Assembly (NCBI GenBank): GCA_010093515.1
Contig: MU001685.1
Span: 785,851 to 849,850 of the forward strand
Length of the DNA stretch: 64,000 bases
DNA from: Lineolata rhizophorae
Taxonomy: Eukaryota > Ascomycota > Dothideomycetes > Lineolatales > Lineolataceae
Direction: 5' to 3'
Position numbers and translations under genes: made by a program. This document shows, in pieces, positions 11,093-22,470 of this stretch (position 1 is the stretch's first letter; every line of letters begins with the position of its first letter). The notes under the pieces were generated by a model. The model was not told where the DNA came from. It saw only the letters and a list, made by a program, of their open reading frames with translations, and did no database searches.

Positions 11093-13502
11093 ATGGTGCG
11101 CATATTGTGCGTCGCGGAAAAGCCGTCCATAGCCAAGGCCGTGGCCAATCACCTCGGCCAGGCTCGCGCTGTACGTATCTTTCGTTTTCTAAAGCGGACC
11201 CCGGCTAACGGCGTTTGTATCAGCGTGATGTGGCTGGCCTGCCGTGGCTTAAGAACTATGATCTCGACTACAACTTTGCTCGCTCGTGGGGACACTGCAA
11301 CGTTATTTTCACGAGTGTGGCCGGTCATCTCGTCAATCTGGACTTTGACCAGCGCTACAAGAGTTGGAGTTCGTGCTCGCCCGCGGATTTGTTTGATGCG
11401 CCCATAAGAAACTTTATCGAAGATGTACGTCCGTGCTCGAAGCATGTCTCTAAAAAGCAGTGGCTCATGATCCACAGAGCAAGAAAACCATAGCTAGGAA
11501 CATCGAAACGCAAGCGCGTCATGCAAAGGTCCTCTTCATCTGGACTGACTGTGATCGCGAGGGCGAGCACATCGGCGCGGAGATCAGGGATGTCGCTCTA
11601 AAGACTAATCCGCGGCTTGAGGTGAAGAGGGCCAGATTTAGCAACATCGAACGGGCGTGAGTATTGGATCGTGCACCAAATTTCGATGTCGGCGTGTTGA
11701 CGAGTCTCAGGCACGTAATCAACGCGGCAAACAATCCCATCACTCTCGATGAGCTACAAGCGCAAGCTGTAGCGGCTAGGATAGAGTTAGACCTACGCAT
11801 AGGTGCAGCATTCACGCGAATGCAGACATTAAACCTGAAGCCGCTGATCGAACGGCAAATGGGCGATAAGAGTATAATAAGCTACGGTATGCCCTATCCG
11901 CACCACCAGTTAATTCCCCTAGCTTATGATTCTGCCAGGCTCCTGCCAATTTCCCACCCTCGGGTTCGTTGTCGAGCGATACTTTCGGGTGAAGAATTTT
12001 GTTCCAGAGACGTTTTGGTCTATAAGGGTCATGCACAAGAAAGATGGCGTGAATGTTAATTTCAACTGGGCGCGTGTGCATCTCTTTGATCGCATGGCTG
12101 TCACCATCATCTTCGAGAGGTGTCTCGCGGCACGGCTTGCCAAGGTTACAAAGATGCAGAAGAAGCCGACAAGCAAATGGAAACCGCTGCCGCTGACCAC
12201 AGTGGAGCTGCAAAAGATGGGAAGCAAGTATCTCAGGATGGACAGTCAGCGAGTCATGAAAGTCGCTGAGGACCTGTACACGAAAGGCTGGATCAGCTAT
12301 CCGCGCACCGAGACCGACCAGTTCGACCGCGGCATTGATCTCAGAAGAATTGTGCAGAAGCAGACTACGGACCGCCAGTGGGGTCAATATGCTCAAATGT
12401 AAGCGAGGCTAGCGGTTCATTTTTTTTTTTGACGCGGCGATGCTGACTAGAGCTAGGTTGATGGATGGCGGCTTCACACAGCCCAGAAATGGTAGGAACA
12501 ACGATAAGGCGCACCCTCCTATCCACCCCGTAAACCATGTCGAAGCTGGCAGCCTTAATAATGATGACGAACGACGCGTCTACGAGTTCGTGGTGCGTCG
12601 GTTCTTGGCATGCTGTTCCGAGGATGCAAAAGGCGAGACCACTACCGTGGAGATCGAGTACGGCGTAGAGATCTTTCGCACCAGCGGTTTGCTTGTTCTC
12701 CAGCGAAATTACCTCGACGTCTACCCTTACGACAAGTGGGAAAGCAGCCAGCAACTGCCACACTTTGTAGTAGGAGAGACATTTGAGCCGACGGAAGCGC
12801 GCATGACAGAAGGCAAGACGAGCCCTCCCGGCTACTTGACGGAACCCGAGCTCATTGCACTCATGGATGCGAACGGCATCGGAACGGACGCGACGATGGC
12901 GGAGCACATTGCGAAAATCAAGGAGCGCGAGTATGTGATGACCCGGACCCGCGGTAGCCAAGCGGCCGGCCTTGACGAGGGCGAGGGTGACATAGAAGAT
13001 GCGCCCGCGGCACGTGGAGGGCGAGGCGGCCGCGGCGGCCGAGGCGGCCGAGGTCGCGGAAGAGGCAGCGGCGCGCGCGGCAGAGGATCGCGAGCCGGCG
13101 GGAACGGGGTCCAGGAGTTTATCCCGAGCACTCTGGGCGTCGCGCTTATGGAGGGTTATGACAAGATCGGATTCGACACGAGTCTGAGTAAGCCGTTCCT
13201 GCGCAAAGAGGTACGTCGAGGCGCACAGACATGGATGTCACATTGTTTGTTAGATGCTGACGGCTGCATCAGATGGAAATTCAGATGAGGGCCATTTGCG
13301 CAGGTACGACGAACAAGCATGAAGTTGTGCAGCAAAACCTGGAGCAGTATCGCGATGTGTTCGTGAGGACGTTGGGACGCCTCAACGTGCTCAAAACGGT
13401 AAGCGTTCCTACCCGGCCTACTAAATCGCAAGTAAAGCACGCAATGAACGCTAAATGCGATTGCAGGCGTTGAGGACATATGTATTGGGCCAGGACGGCT
13501 GA
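11093..13502 (+). CDS. TOP3: DNA topoisomerase III (type IA)
   Basis: Eight exons: 11093-11170, 11224-11424, 11478-11656, 11711-11886, 11939-12398, 12457-13210, 13273-13398 and 13467-13502. They give 670 codons with every phase closing. The N-terminus carries the Toprim elements AEKPSIAKAVA and WTDCDREGEHIGAEI, followed by GSCQFPTLGFVV. The active-site Tyr is near residue 332 in WISYPRTETDQF, and AHPPIHP follows. Top3 nicks one strand through a 5'-phosphotyrosine link and, with the Sgs1/BLM helicase and Rmi1, dissolves recombination intermediates in the nucleus. Unusually, a Gly-Arg-rich RGG stretch (about residues 540-585) sits inside the catalytic core, between the TMAEHIAKIKEREYV helix and the FIPSTLGVALMEGYD segment. 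No C-terminal zinc ribbon or GRF finger is seen before the stop. Confidence 0.93.
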
Positions 13503-15537
13503 GGACGCAGTGCGTCCGCGTCTTTCGTGGCGCGCATATGGTCATGCAGAAAATGGAAAAATCCAGAGCCAACCAAAGATGGAGTGTTTGCTGATTGCTC
13601 GAGGTGAAGCGGGGAATCATTCAACAGTAAGCTCTCACTCGAAGGGCATCTCGCAGCGAGGGGCACCACGTGTTGGTGGTGCGGGGCCTGAGTTGCTTTT
13701 GGTCTCGAAGAAAAAACCCCGCTGGTGCATGCGGAGGAAGGGGACGATGGAACCACCATACCGAAATCGGGGCGCGCTGTCGCTGCGACACGCGAATTGC
13801 TGCGCCGCGTGACACCCGTGCGGCCGCGATGGCCGCGGGCCTAGCGGAGTCGCCAGCGGGGCTGGCGTTGAGAAAGGAGGGGTTGGAAGACTCTCGAATG
13901 CGCAGGTCATCTGTACGCGAATGGGGATCTGTTGTGCCTGTGGCTTGACCGAAAGGGAAGAACAAGGGTCTGGCCAGCAAGGACGGTACTCGCGTTCCTC
14001 GGCAAGCAGGTATCGCTACCTTGGTGTCGTTAAAGATAGGTACCTTGGCACAAGCACAACGCGCGCCTTACCCGGAATCCCAATGTGTACCTTGCGAGCC
14101 GACGATAGAGGACTTTACGGAAACGGCGCCGGGTCGCGGCGGTGCTTGGCCCCGATATTGTCCTATCTGGGCCGGTCGACAATTACTTACCATCCCTGGC
14201 GGCCGGGGCTAGGTATGTATTCTCCCAGGTGCGGTCCGCATCTGTAGGATAGGACATGGCGGTTGCAGCGGCGCGAATAGCAAACTCGTCGCGTGGGACG
14301 GCGGGAGAAGCGCCTGGCGTCCGCCTTGCCTGATGTCTCGCAGCGTCTTGCGCAGTCTCGCATTCCTGGAGGCTTGGCCAGAAATGACGGAGCAAGGGCG
14401 TAAGACGAGGAGCTGGAACGTTGTCGGACGGGCGGCGGCTCCACTGCTGGGGCTGCTCATCAGGTTTCTCGCCAGCCCTGCCCGCGATCCGTCTTGACCC
14501 GCCGGCGCCGGCAATGACGACGACAAGCGGCAATCGGCGACGCGCAAAAGCAACACGTGCGTGGAGGGCGCGCTCGCACGCCGCCTGCCGCGGGGGCGGT
14601 TGCTGCTTTCCCCCGGCAGTAGCGGCTTTTTGGCAATGGCCCACGATGGAAACCAGCACCGACTGGCGCCATGGTCGGCGGCCGCTGCCTCCGTGCGCGT
14701 GCCCGCCGCTCGCGCTGGTAGCGAGGCGCCGGGCGCCGGGCGGGCAGGTACCAGTACCGGCGCGCGGCGGGTGGTGATTGCGGCCGGGCGGGCAGGAGCG
14801 AGGGAGCAGCCTGTCCCGGCGCTGCGGAAATGCGTGGGCGGCGGGCGCGGCCAATCAGCGCGCGGCGGCCGCCACACACCCCCGAGCTGCACGCCAACGC
14901 GCGGCGACCCGACGCAGCAGCGGCCGCAGGCCAGTTCCCGCCGCCGCCTGTCTGTCCACTCAGCCAGCTCCCGCCTCTGCCTCACTCACCAACCGATCCC
15001 AGCTGCTACTTATCACCCGCGCCTTGTCCACCCGCACCAAGCTTCGCGTCCATCGCTGTCTGCCACCGCTCTGTTTACCGACACGCTGCCCGTCCGTTCG
15101 CACCGCTGCTCGTCCCGTCTGGCCTGGTTGTCAACAAACGACCACGTCGCTCCCGCCGATCTGCCCTCTAGCATCGCGGATCGTTGCCTGCTACAACAAA
15201 TACCCCGACCTCCCGCCCGCCAGCTGCTGCCCGCGTTCCCGCGTCGGTAGCTGTACCTTACTGCACCTTCCCGCCCATCGCGACTCCTGCTTTCCGTTGT
15301 CGCGCTTCGCGCACCGCTTCCTCTCGCCTCCTTCTCGCCTTCCCTTTATTCACCCGCCGACGCCCGCGCTCCCTCCAACGTAAGCACCGCATCCCCGACA
15401 AAGGGCGCCCTCTTTGTCCTGTCGCCGCGCTGGGTCCCGTCCAGTCGCTTCTGTCCGTCGTCCGCTGACGCTTTCGCAAAGTCCCAGCTACAGTACCAAC
15501 CGCCCAGCCGCCCTTCCAAAGTCCTCACGCATCCAAC
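13503..15537. other. Intergenic region with long GC/pyrimidine-rich leader
   Basis: Two kilobases without a supported gene. Between about 14250 and 15000 GC content is high and long open frames appear on both strands in several phases, which marks them as shadows. The last 300 bases before the next start are strongly C/T-rich, a common leader and promoter composition in filamentous fungi. Confidence 0.6.
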
Positions 15538-16932
15538 ATGGCTTCCGCTGCCGACGCCCACCCCGTGTCCAACATCGCCGTTGCCCTATCCGGCAAGTCG
15601 GCCTCGGTGGACATTCCAAGGCCACGCGCCGAGCTCGATCACCACGATCAGTTGGCGGATGGCCACCACCACAATCACCACCACAGCCTCCAACACACCA
15701 ACCACTCCTATCCCCGGGGGTGTGCGCCCCTTCCCACACCTCCGCACTCCATATCACCCCCTCTCCCGCCTCACAAGGCCCGCCCCGGCCATCCCGACCC
15801 GACGGCCACCACGCGCACACCACCTCCAAACGTCGATTCGGATATCGACCTGCAAGATGCGGTCGAACACGCGAATGCGCAGTCGGACGCGCCACATCCT
15901 CTCTCCTCCGCAGCCCTCTCCGGGCTTGACCACGCCATCACCTCTGGCTTCCTCGCCAAACACCACCTCCCCGAGATCCTCCTCTCCAACGGGCCCGTGG
16001 CCATCCGTCATGTGCTTAGTTACCTCACCCAGTCTGTGCCTGGATTCTCGCGTATCCCGCCCGCGAAGGCGCGACGGATCGTCGTCGGAGCGCTCGAGAA
16101 CCGCGCCGGTGGGGGTGTCAACGGCGACGTCGTGTTCGAGAAGGTTGGCTGGGGCCGGTGGGATGCTCACATGAAGGGGCAACCGTCGCGGAACTTCCCT
16201 AACGCCGTGGTGACCTCGTCGACCGCCGCCGCCGGCGGGATGGACCCGGCGCAGATGGGCTTCAGCCCGCCGGCGAGCGTGCCCGACTCGTACGCCGTGT
16301 CCAACGCTAGCGGCCTGCGCATACCGCAGGGCGGCCGCGCGTGGGGCAGCGACGTGCGTCGGGATGGCGGCCAGTTCGGAAGGAGCTGGACCGCCGACTC
16401 CATGATGTCTTCGCGCGAAGATATGGATGACATGAACATGGCTGAGCACGAAGCCGACAAGATGTCCCTGGACGGGCGCGACCACGCGTCGTGCTCGTAC
16501 TCCTCGTCGGCGCCGGAAGAGCTCCCGGGGCTCGCCGACGATATGGACGACCTCACCGACGAAGAGGACTGGGCCAGCATGGGCGCTGACGCTCTCCGTC
16601 AACACTTCCCCCCGGCCACCGGGGACTTCAAAATGCGCAACTATAACCGCCTGTCTCGGGCGACTGCGCGCGTCAAGTCGAGCAGGGCGGCCTCGACCGG
16701 GCTGGCCAAGTCGGTGCCCGCCCCGGGGCTGACGTACTGCCATGATCAGCACCACGGCCGGGGCGGCCGCTCCGTCTCGGCGCAATACCCTCGTAATTCT
16801 TCTTCTACTTCTCATGTACAGCATTCTTCTGCAACCACCGGCGGTACCGGTTTGCAGTCCTTGGGTTATGACGGCGTTATGGGCGAGGAGCGCGAGGCGG
16901 CCGAGACGCTCCTCAGTATGGGTTCCATGTGA
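15538..16932 (+). CDS. Sin3-binding protein, STB3-like
   Basis: Single-exon gene of 464 residues. The recognisable domain spans about residues 122-210. It runs LSSAALSGLDHAITSGFLAK, then HLPEILLSNGPVAIRHVL, the patch PAKARRIVVGALENR, and ends in VGWGRWDAH. This fits the fungal Sin3-binding (STB3) family. In yeast Stb3 binds ribosomal-RNA-processing-element promoters and the Sin3 histone deacetylase complex to repress ribosome-biogenesis genes under TOR control; the same nuclear role is inferred here. The rest is low complexity: a His-rich tract near residues 43-49, Pro-rich repeats, and an acidic stretch near residues 330-350 (ADDMDDLTDEEDW). The ATG follows a pyrimidine-rich leader and the preceding CAAC context is favourable. 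Confidence 0.85.
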   Translation: MASAADAHPVSNIAVALSGKSASVDIPRPRAELDHHDQLADGHHHNHHHSLQHTNHSYPRGCAPLPTPPHSISPPLPPHKARPGHPDPTATTRTPPPNVDSDIDLQDAVEHANAQSDAPHPLSSAALSGLDHAITSGFLAKHHLPEILLSNGPVAIRHVLSYLTQSVPGFSRIPPAKARRIVVGALENRAGGGVNGDVVFEKVGWGRWDAHMKGQPSRNFPNAVVTSSTAAAGGMDPAQMGFSPPASVPDSYAVSNASGLRIPQGGRAWGSDVRRDGGQFGRSWTADSMMSSREDMDDMNMAEHEADKMSLDGRDHASCSYSSSAPEELPGLADDMDDLTDEEDWASMGADALRQHFPPATGDFKMRNYNRLSRATARVKSSRAASTGLAKSVPAPGLTYCHDQHHGRGGRSVSAQYPRNSSSTSHVQHSSATTGGTGLQSLGYDGVMGEEREAAETLLSMGSM

Positions 16933-19490
16933 TCTTTGTACTAATACCCCAATGAGTCGGACCATGACGGTTATTATGTGGCCTGACTACTACTATTACT
17001 ACTACTGTGCGGCGTTTTTGTTATTTTCCCTCTGTTTTCGCGCTTTTCTGGAGAGCTTCAGGCTTCTCCCGGGGAAAGGCTGTGGCGGCTGCAACTTTTT
17101 TGTTTCCAAGTCCACGCCACGTACGCCTAACGGTCCTGTGTTCCCATTCTCAGCTCTATTTTGAGACGAGGCATCGTTTATCTTTTCTCCTCTTTTGAAT
17201 TCCCACCAAAGGCCCTACAGCTTTTTTAAATGGCAAGTCAAGTGCTGACTTGTGAAGGGTCCAACCCATTTAACATCTTCATGTTTTCCCCAAGTATCGT
17301 ATTTAATCTCGTTTCGAGGTTGTTGAACAGAGGTTGCGAGATGCGTGGGGTCGCTTGGAATACAGCGACTACTCTAGGGAGAGACTGTCCGAAGTTCTTC
17401 ACAGGGGTCGACGTTACTTACTTCCAGTCCTTTGGCCCGCCAGCACCATAGTCGCTTTCATTTCTGGCTTGGCATCTCAACTTCAATTCGCTGCCCTGCA
17501 TGTCTTTCTGCTGCAAGCCCTTCAAAGATTTCCCTTGTGCCCTCGGCCTTGTTACCGGCTACTACTTACCGCGAACTGCACGAGTCGGTTGACGAGCGGA
17601 CTAAAAGTCTTTCAGTCTGGCCGAGTCTCCCGCCGAGTTGAAATATGAGTTGAACCTGTGGGGAATTGGATACTTTGTCATGCAGAACTTTTTTGGAATA
17701 GCTTCAAATCTCAATTGGATTGTGCTCGCGGGCCAGCTGCCAGCGACGTAAGCATTTATGCCGTCGCTAGCGGTAGGCCTGCGAGGGCAATTACCAGGTT
17801 CCTGGGCACGACCTAGTGCCCGGCAAAGCAAGCAACTCTAGGTCGGCTCGTTCGATGCGACGTGACGATGATATCTTCAAGACTGCGTGTTTCGCTCGCT
17901 GGCAGGGCACCCCTCCGGATGTTTTGCGATCAGGCGTTCAGCCACGTTTTTCTCGATGGTTTCGCCTATCGGCCGTGGCAATAATTTGTACACGCCGAGA
18001 TGCTGCAGTTTGAGTGGGCATTACGAAGAAGCAATGCCAAGCCTTGACTTGTGCTTGACTGCCGAGAAACGAGTGGCCAGGAGAAGCTAGTCTTTGGATA
18101 TGTAGGCGCCGTTTTCTCTCATAGCGCATAAACTATAGAGAATATGTACGTAGTAGGTCCGGTGGATCCAAGTATGTAGGTGGTCTGTTGGAATGTTGCG
18201 GGTTAGGTATGTGGGTACCTACTACTTCCGACGGGTCTAACCCGTACCAGCGAATCCCTAGTCCCGACCCGGTAAAGCTCCGGCGCCAGACTCGATACAT
18301 ACCTCTGGTTAAAGTTGGCAATATGAGCGCGCTAATTCGCCGATTTCGTGTCACAGACCACCGTAAGCTCGTGTTTAGGTTCTTCGTTTTGTCGCTGCGG
18401 CTCGTCTATTCACTACTTGACCGATCGTGGCCACAGGGCGTTAGATAATCCATGTTGGATAACTTACGTAGTATGTTTTAGCACGTCCTGATCTAGCCGA
18501 CAGGTCTTCGAAATTCACGTCGATAGAAGGCCGAATTTCTGAGACCTTTGGGCATCTACATACCCACCGTCATTCTGCAATCTCAACACTCTGGCCAATT
18601 AGGAGTGCTGAAGAAACCGAAGAAGCCGTCCCCAAATCCTCAGACCTGCGCCGCACTTCGGAGCCTAGTTCGGTGCCACGCACCACAGGGGCCGCCCTTG
18701 TTGCGAGCAAGCGCCGAGCACGGGTATCTGGCAGCACGAACGTCACCGCATTAGCGCTCTGCAGGCATGGGAAGGGCATGGTAGGTAGGTCATATCGGCG
18801 GGCAATAAAAGCTGTTCTCGGCAATTTACGCCGTCCGACATTTCCCATCGCATCCTATCCATTGCCCCTGCGTGCGTCTCCGATTTTTGCTGATCTCGCT
18901 CTTGCTTCGTGCTCCCGTACATTTCTAGGACGCCAGCGGGATCTCCGTCTGCAGATGTTATCGCGTCGGATCCGCCTGCCTTGGCCTCCCCCCTCGACAA
19001 CCCTCGTCTACTAAAGCAGCAAGCTATGGCGGTGCCACAGCAGCGTTGTGTCCGCTCGCTGCACGCAGCCGGGGACCCACGAGCCGCCGCACGGGGCCGC
19101 CGCGCTCGCGGCATCCGACATGCGGACGGGCCGTCTTAATTCAATTGAGTTGAAAAGAAAAAGATTTCCGCATTGGGCGAGGTTGCATCCGATCTGTCCA
19201 ATCCGCTGGCGATCTGTACTTCTTTGTTGACCGCCAAGCCGAGCCGAGCTAGTCTTCGCGACAAAACAACCAGGAGCATCCATTGACAAACTTTTTTCTT
19301 TTTTCCCGCGGCCCAAGCACCTCCGCCGAGCTCCCTCGGAATGATGCCGGTCCCTGGCTGTAGGAGCTCGCCGCTGCCGCCCCGCATTACATGCTTCTGC
19401 ACGGATGGGGGGCGGGAACTTTGACGCGATCGCACGCTGTGCTCGTCGTGACCCGAATGGGAAGGGAGCAACCCTGGCGGGCAGCTTTAA

Positions 19491-19506
19491 GGCCTGCATG
19501 CAGGCC
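19491..19506. promoter_or_regulatory. Perfect 16-bp palindrome upstream of glutaminase gene
   Basis: GGCCTGCATGCAGGCC is fully self-complementary and lies about 200 bases before the glutaminase ATG. A dimeric transcription-factor site is possible but unproven. Confidence 0.4.
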
Positions 19507-19533
19507 GAACCGCAACATGGGATCCTCCTCTAG

Positions 19534-19559
19534 TGTCGACGCGTGTGCGCGCGTCGACA
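19534..19559. promoter_or_regulatory. Perfect 10-bp inverted repeat with 6-base loop
   Basis: TGTCGACGCG is followed after TGTGCG by its exact reverse complement. It lies about 145 bases upstream of the glutaminase ATG and 27 bases after another perfect palindrome. It may be an operator-like site or a 5' leader hairpin. Confidence 0.4.
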
Positions 19560-19632
19560 GACATATTAGTACTCCCTCGTCCGTCGCTTCAGTCGTGGCT
19601 TCCTCAAGCTCGTCGTCCGCTTGTTTCCGCGT

Positions 19633-19652
19633 CGTTCGTTCGTTCGTTCGTT
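19633..19652. repeat. (CGTT)5 microsatellite
   Basis: Five perfect tandem CGTT copies in the glutaminase promoter or leader region. Confidence 0.9.
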
Positions 19653-19701
19653 CGTCCGCTCGTTCTCCTCGGCCCGGGTTTGACTGTTTACTTGTCGTCC
19701 G

Positions 19702-22470
19702 ATGTATGTCCTGCTGTGTTTACTGCTCCAGGCGCTGGGAGCCGCCGCTCAAAGGTCGTAAGACGCGTCCCCAATTTTGATGTTCGCCCCAATTGGGCAT
19801 TCTCCGGCCTAGAACCTAACTTCTATCAGTGGCCAGCCAACCTACTCGCCAGCGCGGCCCCCGGCCGTCCCGCTCGCCGTCCACTCGCCCTATACGAGCG
19901 CCTGGTCCTCGACCGCCAATGGCGGGACCCTCAACAGCAACGACGTCATCTTCTGGACCGGCCAGCGGCTCGGCTGGGAAGGCGTCATCACGGTCGATGG
20001 CGTGGCCTACGAGTGGATGGGCAGGGGGTTCCAGGCGCTGCCTTCGATGCCTAGCGTGAAGACGGCGGAGCCCCTCGCCGTCGCGTACGACTCGCAGTCG
20101 TCCAACTTCACCTTCGCCGCGGGCCCCGTCGAAGTGACGGCGCGCTTCTTCTCGCCCGTCGCACCGCAGGACCTGTGCCGGACGAGCGTGCCGCTGAGCT
20201 ACCTCGAGGTGTCGTACGCGGCCGCGGACAACGCGACGCACGACGTGCAGCTCTACGGCGACGTGGACGCGTCGTGGAACAACTTCGCGGCGAGCGCGAA
20301 CGTGGATTTCGCGCTCCATGCGGACGAGGCCGTGGTGGGCGACGAAGGCCGCATTTCAGACGCGGCTCTGTTTAGCTGGTACGTGAGTTCGATAGTTGCA
20401 TTTGGAAACCCTTCATGGAGTGGAAATAAGAGCAATTATTACGTAGTCATGTTTTCGTGCGACCCGATCTATATAAAACTAGACTGACGTAGGCCCAGGA
20501 CTTACCGACTGTCCCAGGAATACGACTTTTCGGAAGTCAACGACTTCCCTCAGTGGGGTCTTTTCGCATACTCGACGGCTCCGGGCGAAGCCAATTCGTT
20601 CACTTATCAGAGCGGAGATGCAATCGATCTCAGATTTAATTACGTGATGGACCAGGTGCTCACGAACGAGCAGTCTGGAAGTGAGATATTCGCTTTCTCC
20701 CATGATTTTGGCTCGAGCACTTCGGGGAGCGCTTTGTACACTGTCGGGACGATCCAAGATCCGGTCATCAACTATTTGACCTCCGCAGGCCTAGAGCACC
20801 TTCGCCCTTGGTGGACGACTTGCTACAGCTCCGACCCCCTTGACTTGATTGCCTTTCACTACGATGATTTCTCTAATGCTCTTGAGATGGGAGCGCAGTG
20901 GGAAAGCCGGCTCAAGCAAGACGTGGACGCGTATTACAAGACGAGCGGGGGCAATTTCAGCAGCGGCGGAGCTCCAACCGTGCCGCCCACGTGGTCAAAC
21001 GACACGACAAATGGGACCATGTCGGACTACACCTACGGCGTTGACCAATTAGGCCAGCACTACATGTTTGACTCTGGAAATGCCTACGGCTTCTTGGACT
21101 TGGAAGGCGAGGCAGGGATCGCAATTCCGGACGTCTCGGAAGCTTCGTCGTACTATGCAATTGTGGCTCTGTCGGCACGGCAGACCTTGGGCGCCTACGT
21201 CTTAACGACACCTCCGGAACTGGCGTGCTCATACGGAGGAACCTCTTTCAATATGTCCGAGCCGTTTATGTTCCAGAAGGAGATTTCGTCAAACGGAAAT
21301 ATGAACACGGTTGACGTTCTGGTAGGACGGGATGACCCTGCCTCTCTTGATACCGGCGCTAATTTGCACTAGTATCCGGCAATGCCCTTCTTCCTCTATG
21401 CGAATCCCGACATGATGCGATACTCCATGAATCCACTCTTCCTTCTCCAGGAGTCTGGCTTCTACCCAAAAGCATATTCCATGCACGACATCGGAGCGAA
21501 CTTCCCCAATGCCACGAGTCACGTGGAAGGAAACGATGAGGCGATGCCTGTCGAGGAATCTGGCAACATGATATTAATGAGTTATGCTTACTACAAATTT
21601 TCGGGGGATTCCGTCTATCTCGCCGATCACTATGACAAGTTGTCACAGTGGGCAAACTTCCTTATTGAGTATACGTTGATCCCATTCGAGCAACTGAGCA
21701 CCGACGACTTTTTGGGAACGCTCGAAAATCAGACCAACTTGGCCATCAAGGGTATCGTCGGTCTCGAGGCGATGGCAGGCATCGCAAGGGTGGTCGGAAA
21801 TGACCAAGACGCAGCAAATTTCAGTTCTACGTCCGCCGATTATTACGATCAATGGGAGGACTTTGCAATCGCGCCATCTGGAGAGCACACCGTTCTCGCC
21901 TACCAGTGGCACTCCAGCTGGGGCCTCCTCTACAACTCGTACCCGGACAAGCTCCTCAACCTGGGCGTCATCTCGCAGGACGTGTACGACATGCAGTCGG
22001 CGTGGTACGCGCGCGTGTCGCAGCTCTTCGGCCTCCCGCTCGACAACCGCCACTCGCTGACCAAGAGCGACTGGGAGCTGTGGACGGCGGCGACGTGCGC
22101 GCCCGCGACGCGCCGCCTCATCGTCGACGCCGTCGCCTACTGGCTCAACAACACGTCGACGGACCTGCCCTTCACCGACCTCTACGACACCATCGCCACC
22201 GGCGGCTACCCGCAGCAGAGCATCCGCTTCATCGCGCGTCCCGTCGCCGGCGGCCACTTCGCGCTGCTCGCGATGCTCAAGGCGGGCATCGACAGCGACA
22301 CGGGCACCGGCCTGGGCGGCTTCCCGCTGAACTCGACGGAGCCCGTCGTCGAGAGCAGGCCGCTGCCCGTGCTTCCCGCCGTCACGCCGAGCAGGGTCCC
22401 CTCGCAGGTCTTGGCGAGCGGGAGCTTCACGACGAGCACGAGCGTGATTGTGACGACGACGCTGATGTGA
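19702..22470 (+). CDS. gtaA: Secreted glutaminase A (GtaA family)
   Basis: Four exons (19702-19757, 19830-20378, 20499-21321, 21373-22470) give 842 codons with all phases closing. The first exon codes a signal peptide (MYVLLCLLLQALGAAAQ). YSPARPPAVPLAVHSPYTS at the mature N-terminus and WTGQRLGWEGVITVDG are GtaA hallmarks. Further marks are YDFSEVNDFPQWG, then YTYGVDQLGQHYMFDSGNAYG, and in the C-terminal half YSMHDIGANFPNATSH and EGNDEAMPVEESGNMILM. The family combines DUF5127, DUF4965 and a C-terminal all-alpha domain, and hydrolyses glutamine to glutamate plus ammonia outside the cell. The third intron begins GTAGGA, ends CTAG and contains the apparent break in the long frame near 21370; it is an ordinary 51-base intron and not a disabling stop. 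Many N-glycosylation sites fit secretion. The downstream neighbour is an ammonium transporter. Confidence 0.92.

Larger units (their letters stand above)
16933..19701. other. Intergenic region
   Basis: About 2.8 kb without a supported gene. It holds the 3' flank of the STB3-like gene, several GTAGGTA/TACCTAC-like short motifs around 18150-18240, and near 19490-19660 two perfect palindromes and a CGTT repeat upstream of the glutaminase gene. Confidence 0.6.

Noticed and set aside
13503-13980. Possible GRF zinc finger or missing C-terminus of topoisomerase III
   Set aside because: Read in all phases on both strands; no CxC...C...C pattern with GRxFxxC was found. The 13502 stop closes a full-length fungal Top3.
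15754-16965. 403-codon minus-strand frame
   Set aside because: Shadow of the STB3-like gene. His/Arg-rich, no recognisable domain; the plus strand has the Sin3-binding domain.
18120-18330. Possible tRNA or structured RNA near GGTAGGTA-rich sequence
   Set aside because: No A and B box pair with a cloverleaf could be drawn; the short palindromic words do not form a tRNA.
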